Position numbers and translations under genes: made by a program. DNA of 64,000 nucleotides from Pseudomonadota bacterium (lineage in GTDB: Bacteria > Pseudomonadota > Gammaproteobacteria > Xanthomonadales > Rhodanobacteraceae), in NCBI GenBank assembly GCA_021827205.1, contig JAKAWV010000001.1:186001-250000 (forward strand), read 5' to 3'. Numbering within the stretch: position 1 is the first letter of the stretch; every line of letters begins with the position of its first letter. This document shows, piece by piece, positions 50,658 through 61,201 of this stretch. Below the pieces are notes generated by a model that was not told the origin of the DNA, made no database searches, and was given only the letters and a program-made list of their open reading frames with translations.

Positions 50658-52394
50658 CTAATCGGCGTTCATGCGCCTAAGTTCTCGGAACCCGATGTTG
50701 AGCAATTCAGGGCGTAGTTCCGTCAACGAGCTTGCCGGTACGCCGAGCCACAGGAGGTTGCGGGCGCGGGTCACCGCGACATAGCCGATGCGCCCGACCT
50801 CGGTGTCCACGCCGGCCAACAGCGCGTTAGCGTGTTCCCTGTTCGCCAGGTACAGCACCGCATCGAGGCTTTCACCCTTTGCCTGGTGCACCGTGTCCAC
50901 GCGGATGCGCGGCGCCTCGTCGTTCGCCGCCAGATCGGCGGCGGCAATCAGCGGAGCATGGGGCAAACCCCTCTTCGCGAGCTTATTGCCCAGATTGTCG
51001 GCACTCGCAAACCCGTGGTTCTGCGCGATTTGCGCCAGCAGTGCAATCGTTCTGTTTAGTAGCAGCGAATGCCACTGCGCGGCCCCAGTCAACGTCGCGG
51101 CCGGCAGTCCCGAAACCGGGTTGCGCGTGTATGCCCACACGAGCCGGCGCAGAGCCCGATCATCCGGGTAGCCCGCAGGCTGCGTGATTCTTGCGACGAG
51201 TCCCTGTGGCGGGTCAGCCAGCAGACCGACGATGCCGGTGGCCACTAGCTTGAACGCGCCGAGGTAGTCCTGATGTCGGTCGCGCAGGATCGCGGCCTGT
51301 GCGAGGCGCTTGACCGTTCCCTTGCCTGGTGCGCCTTCTTTGCCGGCGAGCTTGTCGGCCATGTCGCGGCCGCGGCAGAGCACCGCCGAGCGTTCGAGCT
51401 TCAGGTCAGCTGCCAGCACCGCCGCCTGAAACGCAGAGATGAGGTTTTCCCGCTCGGCGTTGCGATAGGTAACGAAGAAGGTGCCATGCGTCGTGTCGGG
51501 CGCGACCCTGTCCGCGGTGTCGGCGCGCGTCGACAGCCGGTTGGCCAGCTCTAGTACCGCCGGCACGGATCTGTAGTTTCTGGTGAGCCTGAGACCACTG
51601 ACACCCTTCCGCTGACCATAACGCGTCAGGAACGCACCATTGGCGCCTGCGAACTCGTAGATGCCCTGGCTCGGGTCGCCGATCAGCGAGACCTGGCAGC
51701 CGGCGCCGATCAACTGTTCGATGATGGCTTGATGCACCGTACCGATGTCTTGCGCCTCGTCGATCAGGACATGCGGGTAGCGGCGGGCCAAGGCGCGGAG
51801 AATGCCGGGTTGCTCTGCCAAGGTGCGGTAGCACCAGTAGCGCCCAAGGTTGTGAGTATATGCACCGACCTGCCCAAGGCGATGGACGAGGCATTTTGCT
51901 TGCTCGGTGTTTAGCTTGCGCGTGCCGTCGTTTTCTGAATAGCAGAAGTAGACTCCGTCGTTGTCGATGCCGACTTGCATCTTCGTGATTTCGCGCGGGT
52001 ATGAGTCTGTCTGAAACCTGAAGCCGGCAAGGAAAGCCTCTTCGCCCATCACGAGGAATGCGGCCGTCTTCGCGCCCATCGTCCGATAGGCGTGTGGGCG
52101 CAGTACGTTGCCGGTGATGAACCCATCCAGCGTGCCGATCTCGACGCGGTCATGGGCGACACCGGCGGCCGCGTCTCGGACGAGGTTCTGGTACTCCTGC
52201 CGGAAGGTCTCTACAGCGACATTGGAGAACGACAACAAAGCGATACGGCCGCGGTGATCGCCAAGCTGCCGGCGCATCTGCGCGAGGCGGCGTACCGCAG
52301 TGAACGTCTTACCGCTGCCGGCGCAGGCAATCACGGACATTGGCGCGAGCGGAGCTCCGATGATCTGCAACTGCTCGGCAGAGGGCTGGGTCAC
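50658..52394 (-). CDS. gajB: UvrD/Rep-like helicase, Gabija GajB-like
   Basis: VIACAGSGKTFTAVRRLAQM, VLIDEAQDIGTVHQAIIEQLIGAGCQVSLIGDPSQGIYEFAGANG; 4-bp overlap with upstream OLD nuclease gene. Confidence 0.87.
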   Translation of the reverse strand: MTQPSAEQLQIIGAPLAPMSVIACAGSGKTFTAVRRLAQMRRQLGDHRGRIALLSFSNVAVETFRQEYQNLVRDAAAGVAHDRVEIGTLDGFITGNVLRPHAYRTMGAKTAAFLVMGEEAFLAGFRFQTDSYPREITKMQVGIDNDGVYFCYSENDGTRKLNTEQAKCLVHRLGQVGAYTHNLGRYWCYRTLAEQPGILRALARRYPHVLIDEAQDIGTVHQAIIEQLIGAGCQVSLIGDPSQGIYEFAGANGAFLTRYGQRKGVSGLRLTRNYRSVPAVLELANRLSTRADTADRVAPDTTHGTFFVTYRNAERENLISAFQAAVLAADLKLERSAVLCRGRDMADKLAGKEGAPGKGTVKRLAQAAILRDRHQDYLGAFKLVATGIVGLLADPPQGLVARITQPAGYPDDRALRRLVWAYTRNPVSGLPAATLTGAAQWHSLLLNRTIALLAQIAQNHGFASADNLGNKLAKRGLPHAPLIAAADLAANDEAPRIRVDTVHQAKGESLDAVLYLANREHANALLAGVDTEVGRIGYVAVTRARNLLWLGVPASSLTELRPELLNIGFRELRRMNAD

Positions 52395-54220
52395 TGACCG
52401 GCCTGCTCAGGCTGTTTGCCTTGCTTGGCCTGACAGGCGTGGGCAATCGCCTCGCGGATGTACTCCGGCACCACGCAAGCGGCGCCATTGGCAATCACCT
52501 GCGCGAGCGCCTGGCCGAAACGTCCCTTCTGCACGTTGTTCTGCGGACGCTCGAACATGCCGCTGAAGAGGGCGCGGGCCTTGGCTGCGTCGCCTTGTGC
52601 AGCCTCGACCGCAGCCGCGACGCTCTCGCCGATCTTCGGGTGCAATTCCTTGAGCGCCGTCAGCATCGCCGTGCGGTTGTTGGCATGCAGGGCTAAGTCG
52701 TATTCGAACGTCTTGAGCCCATGGAAGACCTTGACGAAGGCGTCCTCGCCTTCCTTCATCTTGGCGGTGTAATCCGATACCTTTACTGCATCGCCGGGTG
52801 CGGGATAGACCGCCTGAAGTTCCTCGCTGCGTTCGTCTTCATCTACCGGGTCCGCGTCGGTAATGACCGCCACTGGGATCTTCAGCGCCTTTTCGCCGAA
52901 CAGCGGCAGGAACGAGTCGAAGTTCAGTCCTTCGACACTGATCAGGCTGACGCCGTGTTCGCGCAGCTTGTAGCCGCATTTCTCGGCGAGCACGCTCACC
53001 AACATCAGTTCGGCGGCGCCTTCGACGAAGATGACGCGGCGGGCGAAGAACAACTCAGCCCGGGTCACGTCGAGGTAGCGTTCCAGCTTCTCCCGTTTCC
53101 CCTTGCCGAAAGTGATCGTGCGCGGAAAGAACGTCTCCACGGACGTCTCTGTGTCGACCAGGCAGGCGAGGCTGTCGAGATCGGCGATGCTGGCGAAGTA
53201 GGGGGAGTGGCTGGTGACGAACAATTGGACGGGCTTCTCGCCCTCGACGGCCCTGATCTTTTCCAGATAGCTGAGCAGTACCGCCTGGAGCTGCGGATGC
53301 AGGTGCGCCTCCGGCTCCTCGATAATCAGGCTGCGGTAGCTCGCTTCCGGGTTCTTGGCCAGTTCGCTGAGTACCACGGCCATGAAGATCAGATTGTTGA
53401 AGCCGAGTCCGTTCTGCTCGATCTCGAATGCATCCACGAGCAGCGACAGGCGCGAGGCCAACCGCTGGAAGTCGCTGCCGCTCAGGCCGAGGTCGAGCGC
53501 CTGCGCGAGCTGTGGGCCGAGCATGGTGTCGTGACGGCTCTTGATCGCCGTATGCGTGTTGACGACCGGCGCGTGCTGCTTCAATTTCTCGTCGAGTTCC
53601 TTCAGCGCTTTGTTGATCCCCTCGCGCCCCGCGTCGTCAGCAATGAGCTGGAACAGCCGCGACAATAGACTGGTGCGGTTGGGCCTGAGTCCCTGCGAGG
53701 CATCCCGTAACGGCGGCAGGTAGACACCGCGCAGGTTCTCCATCATGTCCGCGGTCAGGCCAACGTCCTCGTGGTCGCCGCACCAGCGTTGGGCGCGCAG
53801 CCTTCCGGTCTTGTCGGCTTCCGAGTAGCGGATAGTGATATGGGCTTCGAGCTTGCCGTTCGCATCGGGCTTCAACGCGGCTAGGAAATCGGCCTCGTCA
53901 TCCGGGTCCAGGTCGCGGAAGACGTACTGGAACTCGATGTCGCCGGCCGGCGCGCCGCCATTCGGCCTGTGTATGTCGTCGGCGTCGAGGCGCGGATAGG
54001 GATCGTCGTGCCCCGCCAGCAGGGCGCGCAGTGCATCGACGACGGCGGTCTTGCCGACGTTGTTGGTTCCAACGAGAGCGTTTAGTCCAGCCTGGAAGCT
54101 CAGTTCAACGTCGTGCAGCTTCCTGAAGTTCGAAACCCGCAGTTTGGCCAGATACACAGCGCCCCTCCGCCCCTTCCAAACACGCCAATGGTCCGTGCCG
54201 GATCCAGAGGGAGTCAACAT
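52391..54220 (-). CDS. gajA: OLD-family ATP-dependent endonuclease, Gabija GajA-like
   Basis: LAKLRVSNFRKLHDVELSFQAGLNALVGTNNVGKTAVVDALRALLAG; LIIEEPEAHLHPQLQ; TOPRIM VIFVEGAAELMLVSVLAEKCG and VAVITDADPVDED; true start probably internal (VYLAKLRV). Confidence 0.87.
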   Translation of the reverse strand: MLTPSGSGTDHWRVWKGRRGAVYLAKLRVSNFRKLHDVELSFQAGLNALVGTNNVGKTAVVDALRALLAGHDDPYPRLDADDIHRPNGGAPAGDIEFQYVFRDLDPDDEADFLAALKPDANGKLEAHITIRYSEADKTGRLRAQRWCGDHEDVGLTADMMENLRGVYLPPLRDASQGLRPNRTSLLSRLFQLIADDAGREGINKALKELDEKLKQHAPVVNTHTAIKSRHDTMLGPQLAQALDLGLSGSDFQRLASRLSLLVDAFEIEQNGLGFNNLIFMAVVLSELAKNPEASYRSLIIEEPEAHLHPQLQAVLLSYLEKIRAVEGEKPVQLFVTSHSPYFASIADLDSLACLVDTETSVETFFPRTITFGKGKREKLERYLDVTRAELFFARRVIFVEGAAELMLVSVLAEKCGYKLREHGVSLISVEGLNFDSFLPLFGEKALKIPVAVITDADPVDEDERSEELQAVYPAPGDAVKVSDYTAKMKEGEDAFVKVFHGLKTFEYDLALHANNRTAMLTALKELHPKIGESVAAAVEAAQGDAAKARALFSGMFERPQNNVQKGRFGQALAQVIANGAACVVPEYIREAIAHACQAKQGKQPEQAGQ

Positions 54221-54419
54221 GGATTGAATGACCGCTACTGGCCGGCTCTCACCGATCCAGACGCAGGATGTTGATGACCGCAGAGCTGTTCAAAGCGGAC
54301 ACCACCAAGGGTGTCGCTACAAAGTGGCCCGCGAATACCAGCACACCCGGTCAGCGTAGTCAGAATTCGCACAGCGCCCGAGTGGCCTCACATCGTGGTC
54401 ATGCGCTTGCCGTCTCTGC

Positions 54420-54590
54420 TCAGCGCTCGCGACGCACACCCTTGAAGGGCGTCTTGTCGGTCGTTTTCACATCGATGATTCGGCCATTGGGTGCGCGCTT
54501 CGCCCAGTTGCCGGCGGGTGTCTTGAACTGCGAGCGGTCGCGGACGGCGCCGTTGCGATGGCCGTCGCCAGTCGGAGGATTGGTTGCCAT
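54420..54590 (-). CDS. Small conserved hypothetical protein (56 aa)
   Basis: MATNPPTGDGHRNGAVRDRSQFKTPAGNWAKRAPNGRIIDVKTTDKTPFKGVRRER; start 54590 with AGGTGA upstream. Confidence 0.65.
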   Translation of the reverse strand: MATNPPTGDGHRNGAVRDRSQFKTPAGNWAKRAPNGRIIDVKTTDKTPFKGVRRER

Positions 54591-54651
54591 GGTTTCACCT
54601 GATTGGATGAAATTCAACATCAGAGTAGCTTATTCGACATAAATATGCAAA

Positions 54652-54680
54652 TATAGCGCTCTGATTCAGAGGATAGCGCT
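54652..54680 (+). promoter_or_regulatory. Palindromic leader overlapping the RBS of the AAA ATPase gene
   Basis: ctctga-t-tcagag at 54659-54671 inside two copies of atagcgct (54653-54660 and 54673-54680), ending at the ATG (54681); AGAGGA RBS partly in the hairpin. Confidence 0.45.
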
Positions 54681-55961
54681 ATGTTGATCGAACTCAGCGT
54701 CGCCAACTACCGCTCCATCCGCGATCGCCAGACCTTGTCCTTGGCGGCAGGGCTCGGCACTGAAATGCGCGGCCCCAACGTGGCCGATGTGCCCGGCGAT
54801 CTCGCGCTGCTGCGCGTCGCAGCGATCTATGGCCCCAACGCCTCGGGCAAGAGCAACCTGTTCAAGGCGCTCGGCGCGCTGCAGCAGCTGGTGCAGTGGT
54901 CGGCCTCTGCCTTTCAGTTGGGCCTGCCGTTGCCGGTGGTGCCGTTTCGACTTGAGGCAGCGACTGAAGAGCAGCCCACTGAGTTCGAGATCCACTTCAT
55001 CGCCGGCGATGGCGTTCGCTATCAATACGGGTTGGCGGCAACCGCCCGCCAGGTCCACGAGGAGTCGTTGATCGCCTATCCGCACGGCCGCGCGCAGCGA
55101 TGGTTTGAGCGCACCCGCACGAGCGAAGGGAACGCTACTTGGAAATTCGGCCCCAACTTTCATGGTTCCGCCGCACTGCGCAAGAGCTGGCAGAAGAACA
55201 CCCGCGACAACGCGCTGTTCCTTTGCGCCGCCGTCGCAAACAATAACGAGCAACTGCGACCTGCGTTCCAGTGGCTGACGCAAGGGCTGATCGTGGTCGC
55301 GCCGGGCATGACCATGAATCCGTTCTTGAGCCTCGAATTGCTGCGTTCCGAGGCCGGCGCTCACCGCATCATGGGCTTGCTGCACGCTGCGGACATCGAT
55401 ATCGACCACCTCGAGTTGAAGGAGGAAGACGCTCCGCCTCCGCCGCCCGGCATGGCGCGCATCGATATCCGCCTGCCGGTGCCGCCAGGTTTTCCTTTGC
55501 CGTCGGTCCAGAACAAATTCCTGCGGGTGATGTCCTGGCACAAGCGCAGGGATGACGGCGAAGCCGTGGTTTTCGACTTCAGCGAGGAATCCGACGGCAC
55601 GAGGAAGCTATTCGACTATGCAGGCGGCTTGTTGCAAGCCATCGACCGTGGCGCCACGGTCTGCATCGATGAGCTGGATCGCAGCTTGCATCCGCACATT
55701 ACCCGATTCCTGGTCGAGCAATTCCAGCCTTCGAACAATCCCAACAACGCGCAACTTGTCTTCAGCACTCATGACGTCACGCTGATGGACCAGGATTTAT
55801 TGCGGCGCGACCAGATCTGGTTCATCGAAAAGGATGCTCAGGGCAGCTCGCGCTTGTATCCGCTGCTTGACTACTCGCCGCGCAAAGGCGAGGCGCGAGA
55901 GCGCGGGTACCTCAAGGGTCGATATGGTGCAGTGCCATTGACCGGCACACTGGAGTCCTGA
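54681..55961 (+). CDS. AAA family ATPase, RloA/AbiLi-like
   Basis: MLIELSVANYRSIRDRQTLSLAAG..., IYGPNASGKSNLFKALGAL, CIDELDRSLHPHITRFLVEQFQ, LVFSTHDVTLMDQDLLRRDQIWF; paired with RloB. Confidence 0.88.
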   Translation: MLIELSVANYRSIRDRQTLSLAAGLGTEMRGPNVADVPGDLALLRVAAIYGPNASGKSNLFKALGALQQLVQWSASAFQLGLPLPVVPFRLEAATEEQPTEFEIHFIAGDGVRYQYGLAATARQVHEESLIAYPHGRAQRWFERTRTSEGNATWKFGPNFHGSAALRKSWQKNTRDNALFLCAAVANNNEQLRPAFQWLTQGLIVVAPGMTMNPFLSLELLRSEAGAHRIMGLLHAADIDIDHLELKEEDAPPPPPGMARIDIRLPVPPGFPLPSVQNKFLRVMSWHKRRDDGEAVVFDFSEESDGTRKLFDYAGGLLQAIDRGATVCIDELDRSLHPHITRFLVEQFQPSNNPNNAQLVFSTHDVTLMDQDLLRRDQIWFIEKDAQGSSRLYPLLDYSPRKGEARERGYLKGRYGAVPLTGTLES

Positions 55962-55962
55962 C

Positions 55963-56586
55963 GTGTCGCGGCGCTCGCGCAGCATGCAAAGCCTGCGGCG
56001 CAAGCCAGGGTTCCGGAAACCGCGTGAGATCACCCTGATCATTTGCGAGGGCGGGTCCGAGCGCGTGTATTTCGATGCCCTGCGCAACCACCTGCGTCTC
56101 ACCACCACGGAAGTTTCATTCCCCTGCCCGCAGGGTTCGGCACCGATCAACGTGGTGAAGTGCGCCGAGCAAAAAGCCAAAGAGCGTGGCGGCTACGAGA
56201 ACATCTGGTGCGTTTTCGATCGCGACGAACACGAATCCTTCGATCGCGCGCGCGCCAAGCTCCAGCAGCACAAAAGTCGCTGGCACCTGCACGAAGCCGT
56301 GTCGATCCCCTGTGTCGAATTCTGGCTGCTGTTGCATTTCGAGTTCACCGACGCGCCGTTTTCCGACTGCGACGCCGTCATCCGCAGACTCGTGCAGCAT
56401 CTTCCCGGCTACACCAAGAACGATCCGCGCCAAGTACCGCCCTTGCTCGAACGCCTTGAGCAAGCCATGCAGCACGCCCAGCGCCTCGAGTCGCAGCGGA
56501 CGACGATCGGCGACAATCCCTACACCTCGGTGCACCACCTCGTGCGGCACCTGCAGGGTATCGCCGCCAAGGATCCCAGGGCATGA
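55963..56586 (+). CDS. RloB-like protein (AbiLii-like)
   Basis: [25 protein letters not shown]...[22 protein letters not shown]...[31 protein letters not shown]; next to RloA-like ATPase. Confidence 0.88.
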   Translation: MSRRSRSMQSLRRKPGFRKPREITLIICEGGSERVYFDALRNHLRLTTTEVSFPCPQGSAPINVVKCAEQKAKERGGYENIWCVFDRDEHESFDRARAKLQQHKSRWHLHEAVSIPCVEFWLLLHFEFTDAPFSDCDAVIRRLVQHLPGYTKNDPRQVPPLLERLEQAMQHAQRLESQRTTIGDNPYTSVHHLVRHLQGIAAKDPRA

Positions 56587-59471
56587 CCGTCAAAAAACTC
56601 ATCGAAGTCGCGCTGCCGCTGGAAGCGATCAACATCGCCAGCGCGCGCGAGAAGTCCATCCGTCACGGCCACCCCAGCACCCTGCATCTGTGGTGGGCGC
56701 GCCGGCCGCTGGCGGCGGCGAGGGCGGTGATCTTTGCGCAGATGGTGGATGACCCATCGAGTCACCCAGATCTGTTCAGGACCGAAAAGGCGCAGGACAA
56801 GGAACGCCAGCGTCTGTTCCGCATCATCGAAGACCTGGTGCGGTGGGAGAACACCACTAACGAGACGGTGCTGCAGGCGGCGCGCGATGAAATCTGGGCA
56901 AGCTGGCGGCGCGCCTGCGCCGAGCACGCGGATCATCCGCGTGCGAAAGAGCTGTTCGACCGCCACAAGCTGCCTGCCTTCCACGACCCCTTCGCCGGCG
57001 GCGGTGCGCTGCCGCTGGAAGCGCAGCGGCTGGGACTGGAGAGCTACGCCAGTGATCTCAACCCGGTGGCGGTGCTGATCAACAAGGCGATGATCGAGAT
57101 CCCGCCGCGCTTCGCCGGCAAGCCGCCGGTGAACCCCGAGGTGCGCGCCAACCAGCGCGATCGCCTCACCACCTGGCGTGGTGCGCAGGGCTTGGCCGAG
57201 GACGTGCGCCACTATGGCCAGTGGATGCGCAACGAGGCCGAGCGACGCATCGGGCACCTGTACCCCAAGGTCGAGGTAACGGCCGAGATGGCCAAGGACC
57301 GGCCCGACCTCAAGCCCTACGTGGGCAAGCAGCTTACGGTCATCGCCTGGTTGTGGGCGCGCACGGTGAAAAGCCCCAATCCCGCGTTTGCCGACGTGGA
57401 CGTGCCGCTGGCCTCCACCTTCATGCTCTCCACCAAGCCGGGCAAGGAGGCGTATGTCGAGCCGGTGATCGAGGACGGCAGCTACCGGTTCACGGTGAAG
57501 GTGGGCAAACCCAGGGACGCGGAGGCAGTGAAGAACGGCACCAAGCTCTCACGCGGCGCGAACTTCCAGTGCCTGATGTCGGGCACACCAATCGCAGGCG
57601 ACTACATCAAGTCCGAAGGCAAGGCCAGGCGCATGGGTGCGCGGCTGATGGCGATCGTCGCGGAGGGGGATCGCGGGAGGGTCTATCTCGCACCGACGCC
57701 GGAGCATGAGGCAGCCGCGCGGAAGGCTAAGCCGGAGTGGAAGCCGGAACAGTCGCTGCCCGACGACCCGCGCAACTTCTGGACGGTGCAATACGGACTT
57801 ACAACATACGGCGACCTTTTCACCCCACGCCAGCTCGTCGCCCTGACCACCTTCTCCGATCTCGTGAGTGAGGCGATGCAGCAGGTCAAGCGCGATGCGC
57901 TCGCCGCCGGCCTGCCCGATGACCCCACTCCGCTCCGCGACGGCGGCACCGGCGCCACCGCCTACGCTGAGGCGGTGGGGGTGTATTTGGGGCTGGCTGT
58001 GGACAAGGTTGCCGACCGCAACTCGACGGTTTGCGCATGGGCCAGTCTGCGCGAACACGCGCGGAATACCTTCGGCAGACAGGCAATACCGATGGTCTGG
58101 GACTTTGCCGAAAGCAACCCACTTTCGGATTCGAGCGGCAACTTTGCTGGAGGGATTGTTTCCATCGTTGCAGGGCTTAACTCCATGTGCCCGACGGCAG
58201 CGGGGCACGTCTGTCAGGCCGATGCCCAATCACAGGCGATCGCTGCTGACAAGGTCATCTCGACTGATCCGCCTTACTACGACAACATCGGCTACGCCGA
58301 CCTGTCGGATTTCTTCTACGTCTGGCTGCGTCATTCGCTGCGGCCGATGTTCCCGGATCTGTTCGCCACCGTGGCCGTGCCCAAGGCCGAGGAACTAGTT
58401 GCGACCCCATACCGACACGGCAGCAAGGAGAAGGCAGAGACCTTCTTCCTCGACGGCATGACGCGGGCGATGCATCGCCTGGCCGAGCAGGCACATCCTG
58501 CCTTCCCGGTCACCATTTACTACGCTTTCAAGCAGGCCGAAAGCGATGGTGCCGACGGCACTACAAATACCGGTTGGGACACTTTTCTGGCCGCAGTCAT
58601 CGAAGCTGGGTTCGGCATCAGTGGCACTTGGCCGATACGCACAGAGTTGGACAGGCGCATGATCGGCTCGGGCACCAACGCCCTGGCCTCCAGCATCGTG
58701 TTGGTATGCCGCCCGCGTGCCGCCGATGCGCCCACCGCTACGCGCCGCGAGTTCGTCACCGCACTCAAGGCTGAACTGCCCCAGGCACTTGCCCATCTGC
58801 AGGCCGGCAACATCGCCCCGGTGGATCTGGCGCAGGCAGCGATCGGCCCCGGCATGGCAGTCTACACGCGATATGCGAGGGTGCTTGACGCCGAGGGCAA
58901 GCCGTTCAGCGTGCGCGAGGCGCTGGCGCTGATCAACCAGACCCTCGACGAGGCGCTGGCCGAGCAGGAAGGCGACTTCGATGCCGAGACGCGCTGGGCG
59001 CTGACCTGGTTCGAGCAAAACGGCTTCGCCGAAGGCGAGTACGGCGTGGCCGAACAGTTGTCCAAATCCAAGAACACCAGCGTCGCCGGCATGGTCGAGG
59101 CCGGCATCCTCGAATCAAAACGGGGCAAGGTGCGATTGCTCAAGCCGGAAGAATTGCCGGCTGACTGGAACCCGGCTACGGATCCGCGCCTCACCGCATG
59201 GGAGGTCGTCCACCAACTGATCCGCGTGCTCGGCGCGGGCGGCGAGCGCGCCGCCGCGGCACTGCTGCAAGCGCTAGGCACCAAGTCCGAGATCGCCCGC
59301 GAGCTGGCCTATCGCCTCTACACCTTGTGCGAACGCAAGAAGCGCGCTGCGGAGGCGCTTTCCTACAACGGTCTCGTCCAGAGCTGGCCCGAAATCGCGC
59401 GCCTGGCGCAGCAAACACCGCGTGCCGTTGCGCCAAGCACCGACGATTTGTTCGACACAGGGGAGAACTAA
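56583..59471 (+). CDS. DUF1156 domain-containing DNA methyltransferase (anti-phage associated)
   Basis: [56 protein letters not shown] (DUF1156); [29 protein letters not shown] (SAM motif); [24 protein letters not shown] (DPPY); ATGA overlap with rloB. Confidence 0.93.
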   Translation: MTVKKLIEVALPLEAINIASAREKSIRHGHPSTLHLWWARRPLAAARAVIFAQMVDDPSSHPDLFRTEKAQDKERQRLFRIIEDLVRWENTTNETVLQAARDEIWASWRRACAEHADHPRAKELFDRHKLPAFHDPFAGGGALPLEAQRLGLESYASDLNPVAVLINKAMIEIPPRFAGKPPVNPEVRANQRDRLTTWRGAQGLAEDVRHYGQWMRNEAERRIGHLYPKVEVTAEMAKDRPDLKPYVGKQLTVIAWLWARTVKSPNPAFADVDVPLASTFMLSTKPGKEAYVEPVIEDGSYRFTVKVGKPRDAEAVKNGTKLSRGANFQCLMSGTPIAGDYIKSEGKARRMGARLMAIVAEGDRGRVYLAPTPEHEAAARKAKPEWKPEQSLPDDPRNFWTVQYGLTTYGDLFTPRQLVALTTFSDLVSEAMQQVKRDALAAGLPDDPTPLRDGGTGATAYAEAVGVYLGLAVDKVADRNSTVCAWASLREHARNTFGRQAIPMVWDFAESNPLSDSSGNFAGGIVSIVAGLNSMCPTAAGHVCQADAQSQAIAADKVISTDPPYYDNIGYADLSDFFYVWLRHSLRPMFPDLFATVAVPKAEELVATPYRHGSKEKAETFFLDGMTRAMHRLAEQAHPAFPVTIYYAFKQAESDGADGTTNTGWDTFLAAVIEAGFGISGTWPIRTELDRRMIGSGTNALASSIVLVCRPRAADAPTATRREFVTALKAELPQALAHLQAGNIAPVDLAQAAIGPGMAVYTRYARVLDAEGKPFSVREALALINQTLDEALAEQEGDFDAETRWALTWFEQNGFAEGEYGVAEQLSKSKNTSVAGMVEAGILESKRGKVRLLKPEELPADWNPATDPRLTAWEVVHQLIRVLGAGGERAAAALLQALGTKSEIARELAYRLYTLCERKKRAAEALSYNGLVQSWPEIARLAQQTPRAVAPSTDDLFDTGEN

Positions 59472-59474
59472 GCG

Positions 59475-59900
59475 ATGTCCAAGCTGCGCACCGCACAGGG
59501 TGACGATCATCCCGATGCCGCCCTCAAACATTTGCTGGATGCACAAGCCCTGTTCGGACAGAGCCGAGCCGATGGCGCAGGGTATCTGAGCGGCTATGTG
59601 GTGGAATGCGCGCTCAAGAGTATCTGGCACCTCGAGACTGGAACATCAAGGCAAGGACACGATCTGCGTGGCTTGACTCAAGCGGTGAGCGCTGTGGCAA
59701 CTGTTGCCGGTGCCAAGACCGCACGTTACTTCAAGACAGCGACAAGTGGCGTGCCCTCATCAGTCATCGCCCAGTGGAAGCCAGAAATGCGTTATCGGGC
59801 GCCAAGCATGTCGCCGGGCGACGCTCAGGCATGGTGCACTATCGCCGATGCCGTGTATCAGGAAACCGTCGCCCAGATGCAACTTGATGGAGTGATCTGA
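59475..59900 (+). CDS. HEPN domain protein
   Basis: DDHPDAALKHLLDAQALFGQSRADGAGYLSGYVVECALKSIWHLETGTSRQGHDLRGLTQ...QWKPEMRYRAPSMSPGDAQAWCTIADAVYQETVAQM; HEPN-like helical pattern. Confidence 0.72.
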   Translation: MSKLRTAQGDDHPDAALKHLLDAQALFGQSRADGAGYLSGYVVECALKSIWHLETGTSRQGHDLRGLTQAVSAVATVAGAKTARYFKTATSGVPSSVIAQWKPEMRYRAPSMSPGDAQAWCTIADAVYQETVAQMQLDGVI

Positions 59901-61201
59901 TGCCATTCATTCATTTCGACGAAGCGAAACAGGCTGCGATGGCGGACGTAGTGACATGGGTAGGCACCACTTCGCAAGACATTCGCGCGATGCTCATCGT
60001 GGATTTGTTCGGCAAGCTGAGGCTCGCCCTGTGGTCGAACGCCGCAGCGGACACCACTAGTCTTGTACAGAACCTGGTGGCCAACTGCGGCGCGTGGTGG
60101 ACGGGCGAGGTGCTGCGCGTCAAGGAACTCGACTCGGTGACTGCCAAGGCCTATGACTCGGCGTGGGATTCGGCGCGGCCCGACGAAAACGAGCCACGTT
60201 TTCGCGCACATGACCGTCACCGCAGCCGCGCCGCGTGGTTTGCGGGGCCGATCGAGCCGCCCTGGGAAGCATCTGGGAATGAGCCGTCAGTCATTGTGTT
60301 CTATTCGTTCAAGGGCGGTCTTGGCCGCAGCACACTGCTTGCCTCGTTCGCGATCCAGCGGGCACGGGCGGGCGAACGCGTGTGCATCGTGGACTTCGAT
60401 TTGGATTCTCCAGGCGTGGGGCGATTGCTCTCGGCCGACACACAAGGGCTTACCGCGCGCTGGGGCGTGGTGGACTTCCTGCTCGAACATTCGCTGACCG
60501 ATGCACCGCTTGCGGACTACTTTCACCGCTGCGACCGCGTGGCGGGGGCGGGCGAGATTGTCGTCTTTCCAGCCGGCAACATGGACGAGGAGTACGCCGA
60601 CAAACTGGCGCGGATAGATCTCGAAGAAGCGCCCGCAGCCCACGACAGCGGACTTTGGAAGTTGCTTGCTCGCATGCGCGAAGAACTGAAACCACGGTGG
60701 GTCTTGTTGGATGCGCGTACCGGCATTTCGGAGCCGGCGGGTCAGTTGCTGTCGGGCATAGCGCATCTGCATGTGCTTCTGGGCACGACGCAAGACCAAA
60801 GTTGGCAGGGGCTCAACCTCGTGCTCGACCGCCTTGGGAAGGAGAGAGTGCTGGCCGAGCGCCCCCAGGCGGAAGTGCTGTTGGTGCAAGCGATGGTGCC
60901 CTCCGGCGAGCCTGGCAAAGCAGCAAAGGAAGCATTTGCTGCCCATGCAGAAGAAGAGTTCGACGAGCGCTTCTACGCCGCTGAAGAGGGCGAGGCTGGG
61001 GGCGACATCGATGATCGCTTCTGGACCCTCGGGGATAAGGACAGCCAGGACGCACCGCATGCACCGATGCCTGTGGACTACGACAGCAAACTGGCGAGCT
61101 TTGGGGATATCGCCGAGGTTGCCAATGCGCTTTGCAGCGGGCCCTATCTGCCGATTGTCGAGCGCATCGTGAGCCGCTTCCTGATGGAGCACGAAGCATG
61201 A
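59900..61201 (+). CDS. KGGxGR-motif variant ParA/MinD-like AAA ATPase
   Basis: VIVFYSFKGGLGRSTLLASFAIQRARAGERVCIVDFDLDSPGVGRLL; deviant Walker A KGGLGRST; overlaps HEPN stop. Confidence 0.85.
   Translation: MPFIHFDEAKQAAMADVVTWVGTTSQDIRAMLIVDLFGKLRLALWSNAAADTTSLVQNLVANCGAWWTGEVLRVKELDSVTAKAYDSAWDSARPDENEPRFRAHDRHRSRAAWFAGPIEPPWEASGNEPSVIVFYSFKGGLGRSTLLASFAIQRARAGERVCIVDFDLDSPGVGRLLSADTQGLTARWGVVDFLLEHSLTDAPLADYFHRCDRVAGAGEIVVFPAGNMDEEYADKLARIDLEEAPAAHDSGLWKLLARMREELKPRWVLLDARTGISEPAGQLLSGIAHLHVLLGTTQDQSWQGLNLVLDRLGKERVLAERPQAEVLLVQAMVPSGEPGKAAKEAFAAHAEEEFDERFYAAEEGEAGGDIDDRFWTLGDKDSQDAPHAPMPVDYDSKLASFGDIAEVANALCSGPYLPIVERIVSRFLMEHEA

Noticed and set aside
54190-54420. Possible transposon/IS remnant upstream of gajA
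   Set aside because: The intergenic sequence between gajA and the small ORF feels like a mosaic scar (e.g. ggcacggaccattggcgtgtttgg), but I could not identify terminal repeats or a transposase fragment; needs ISfinder.
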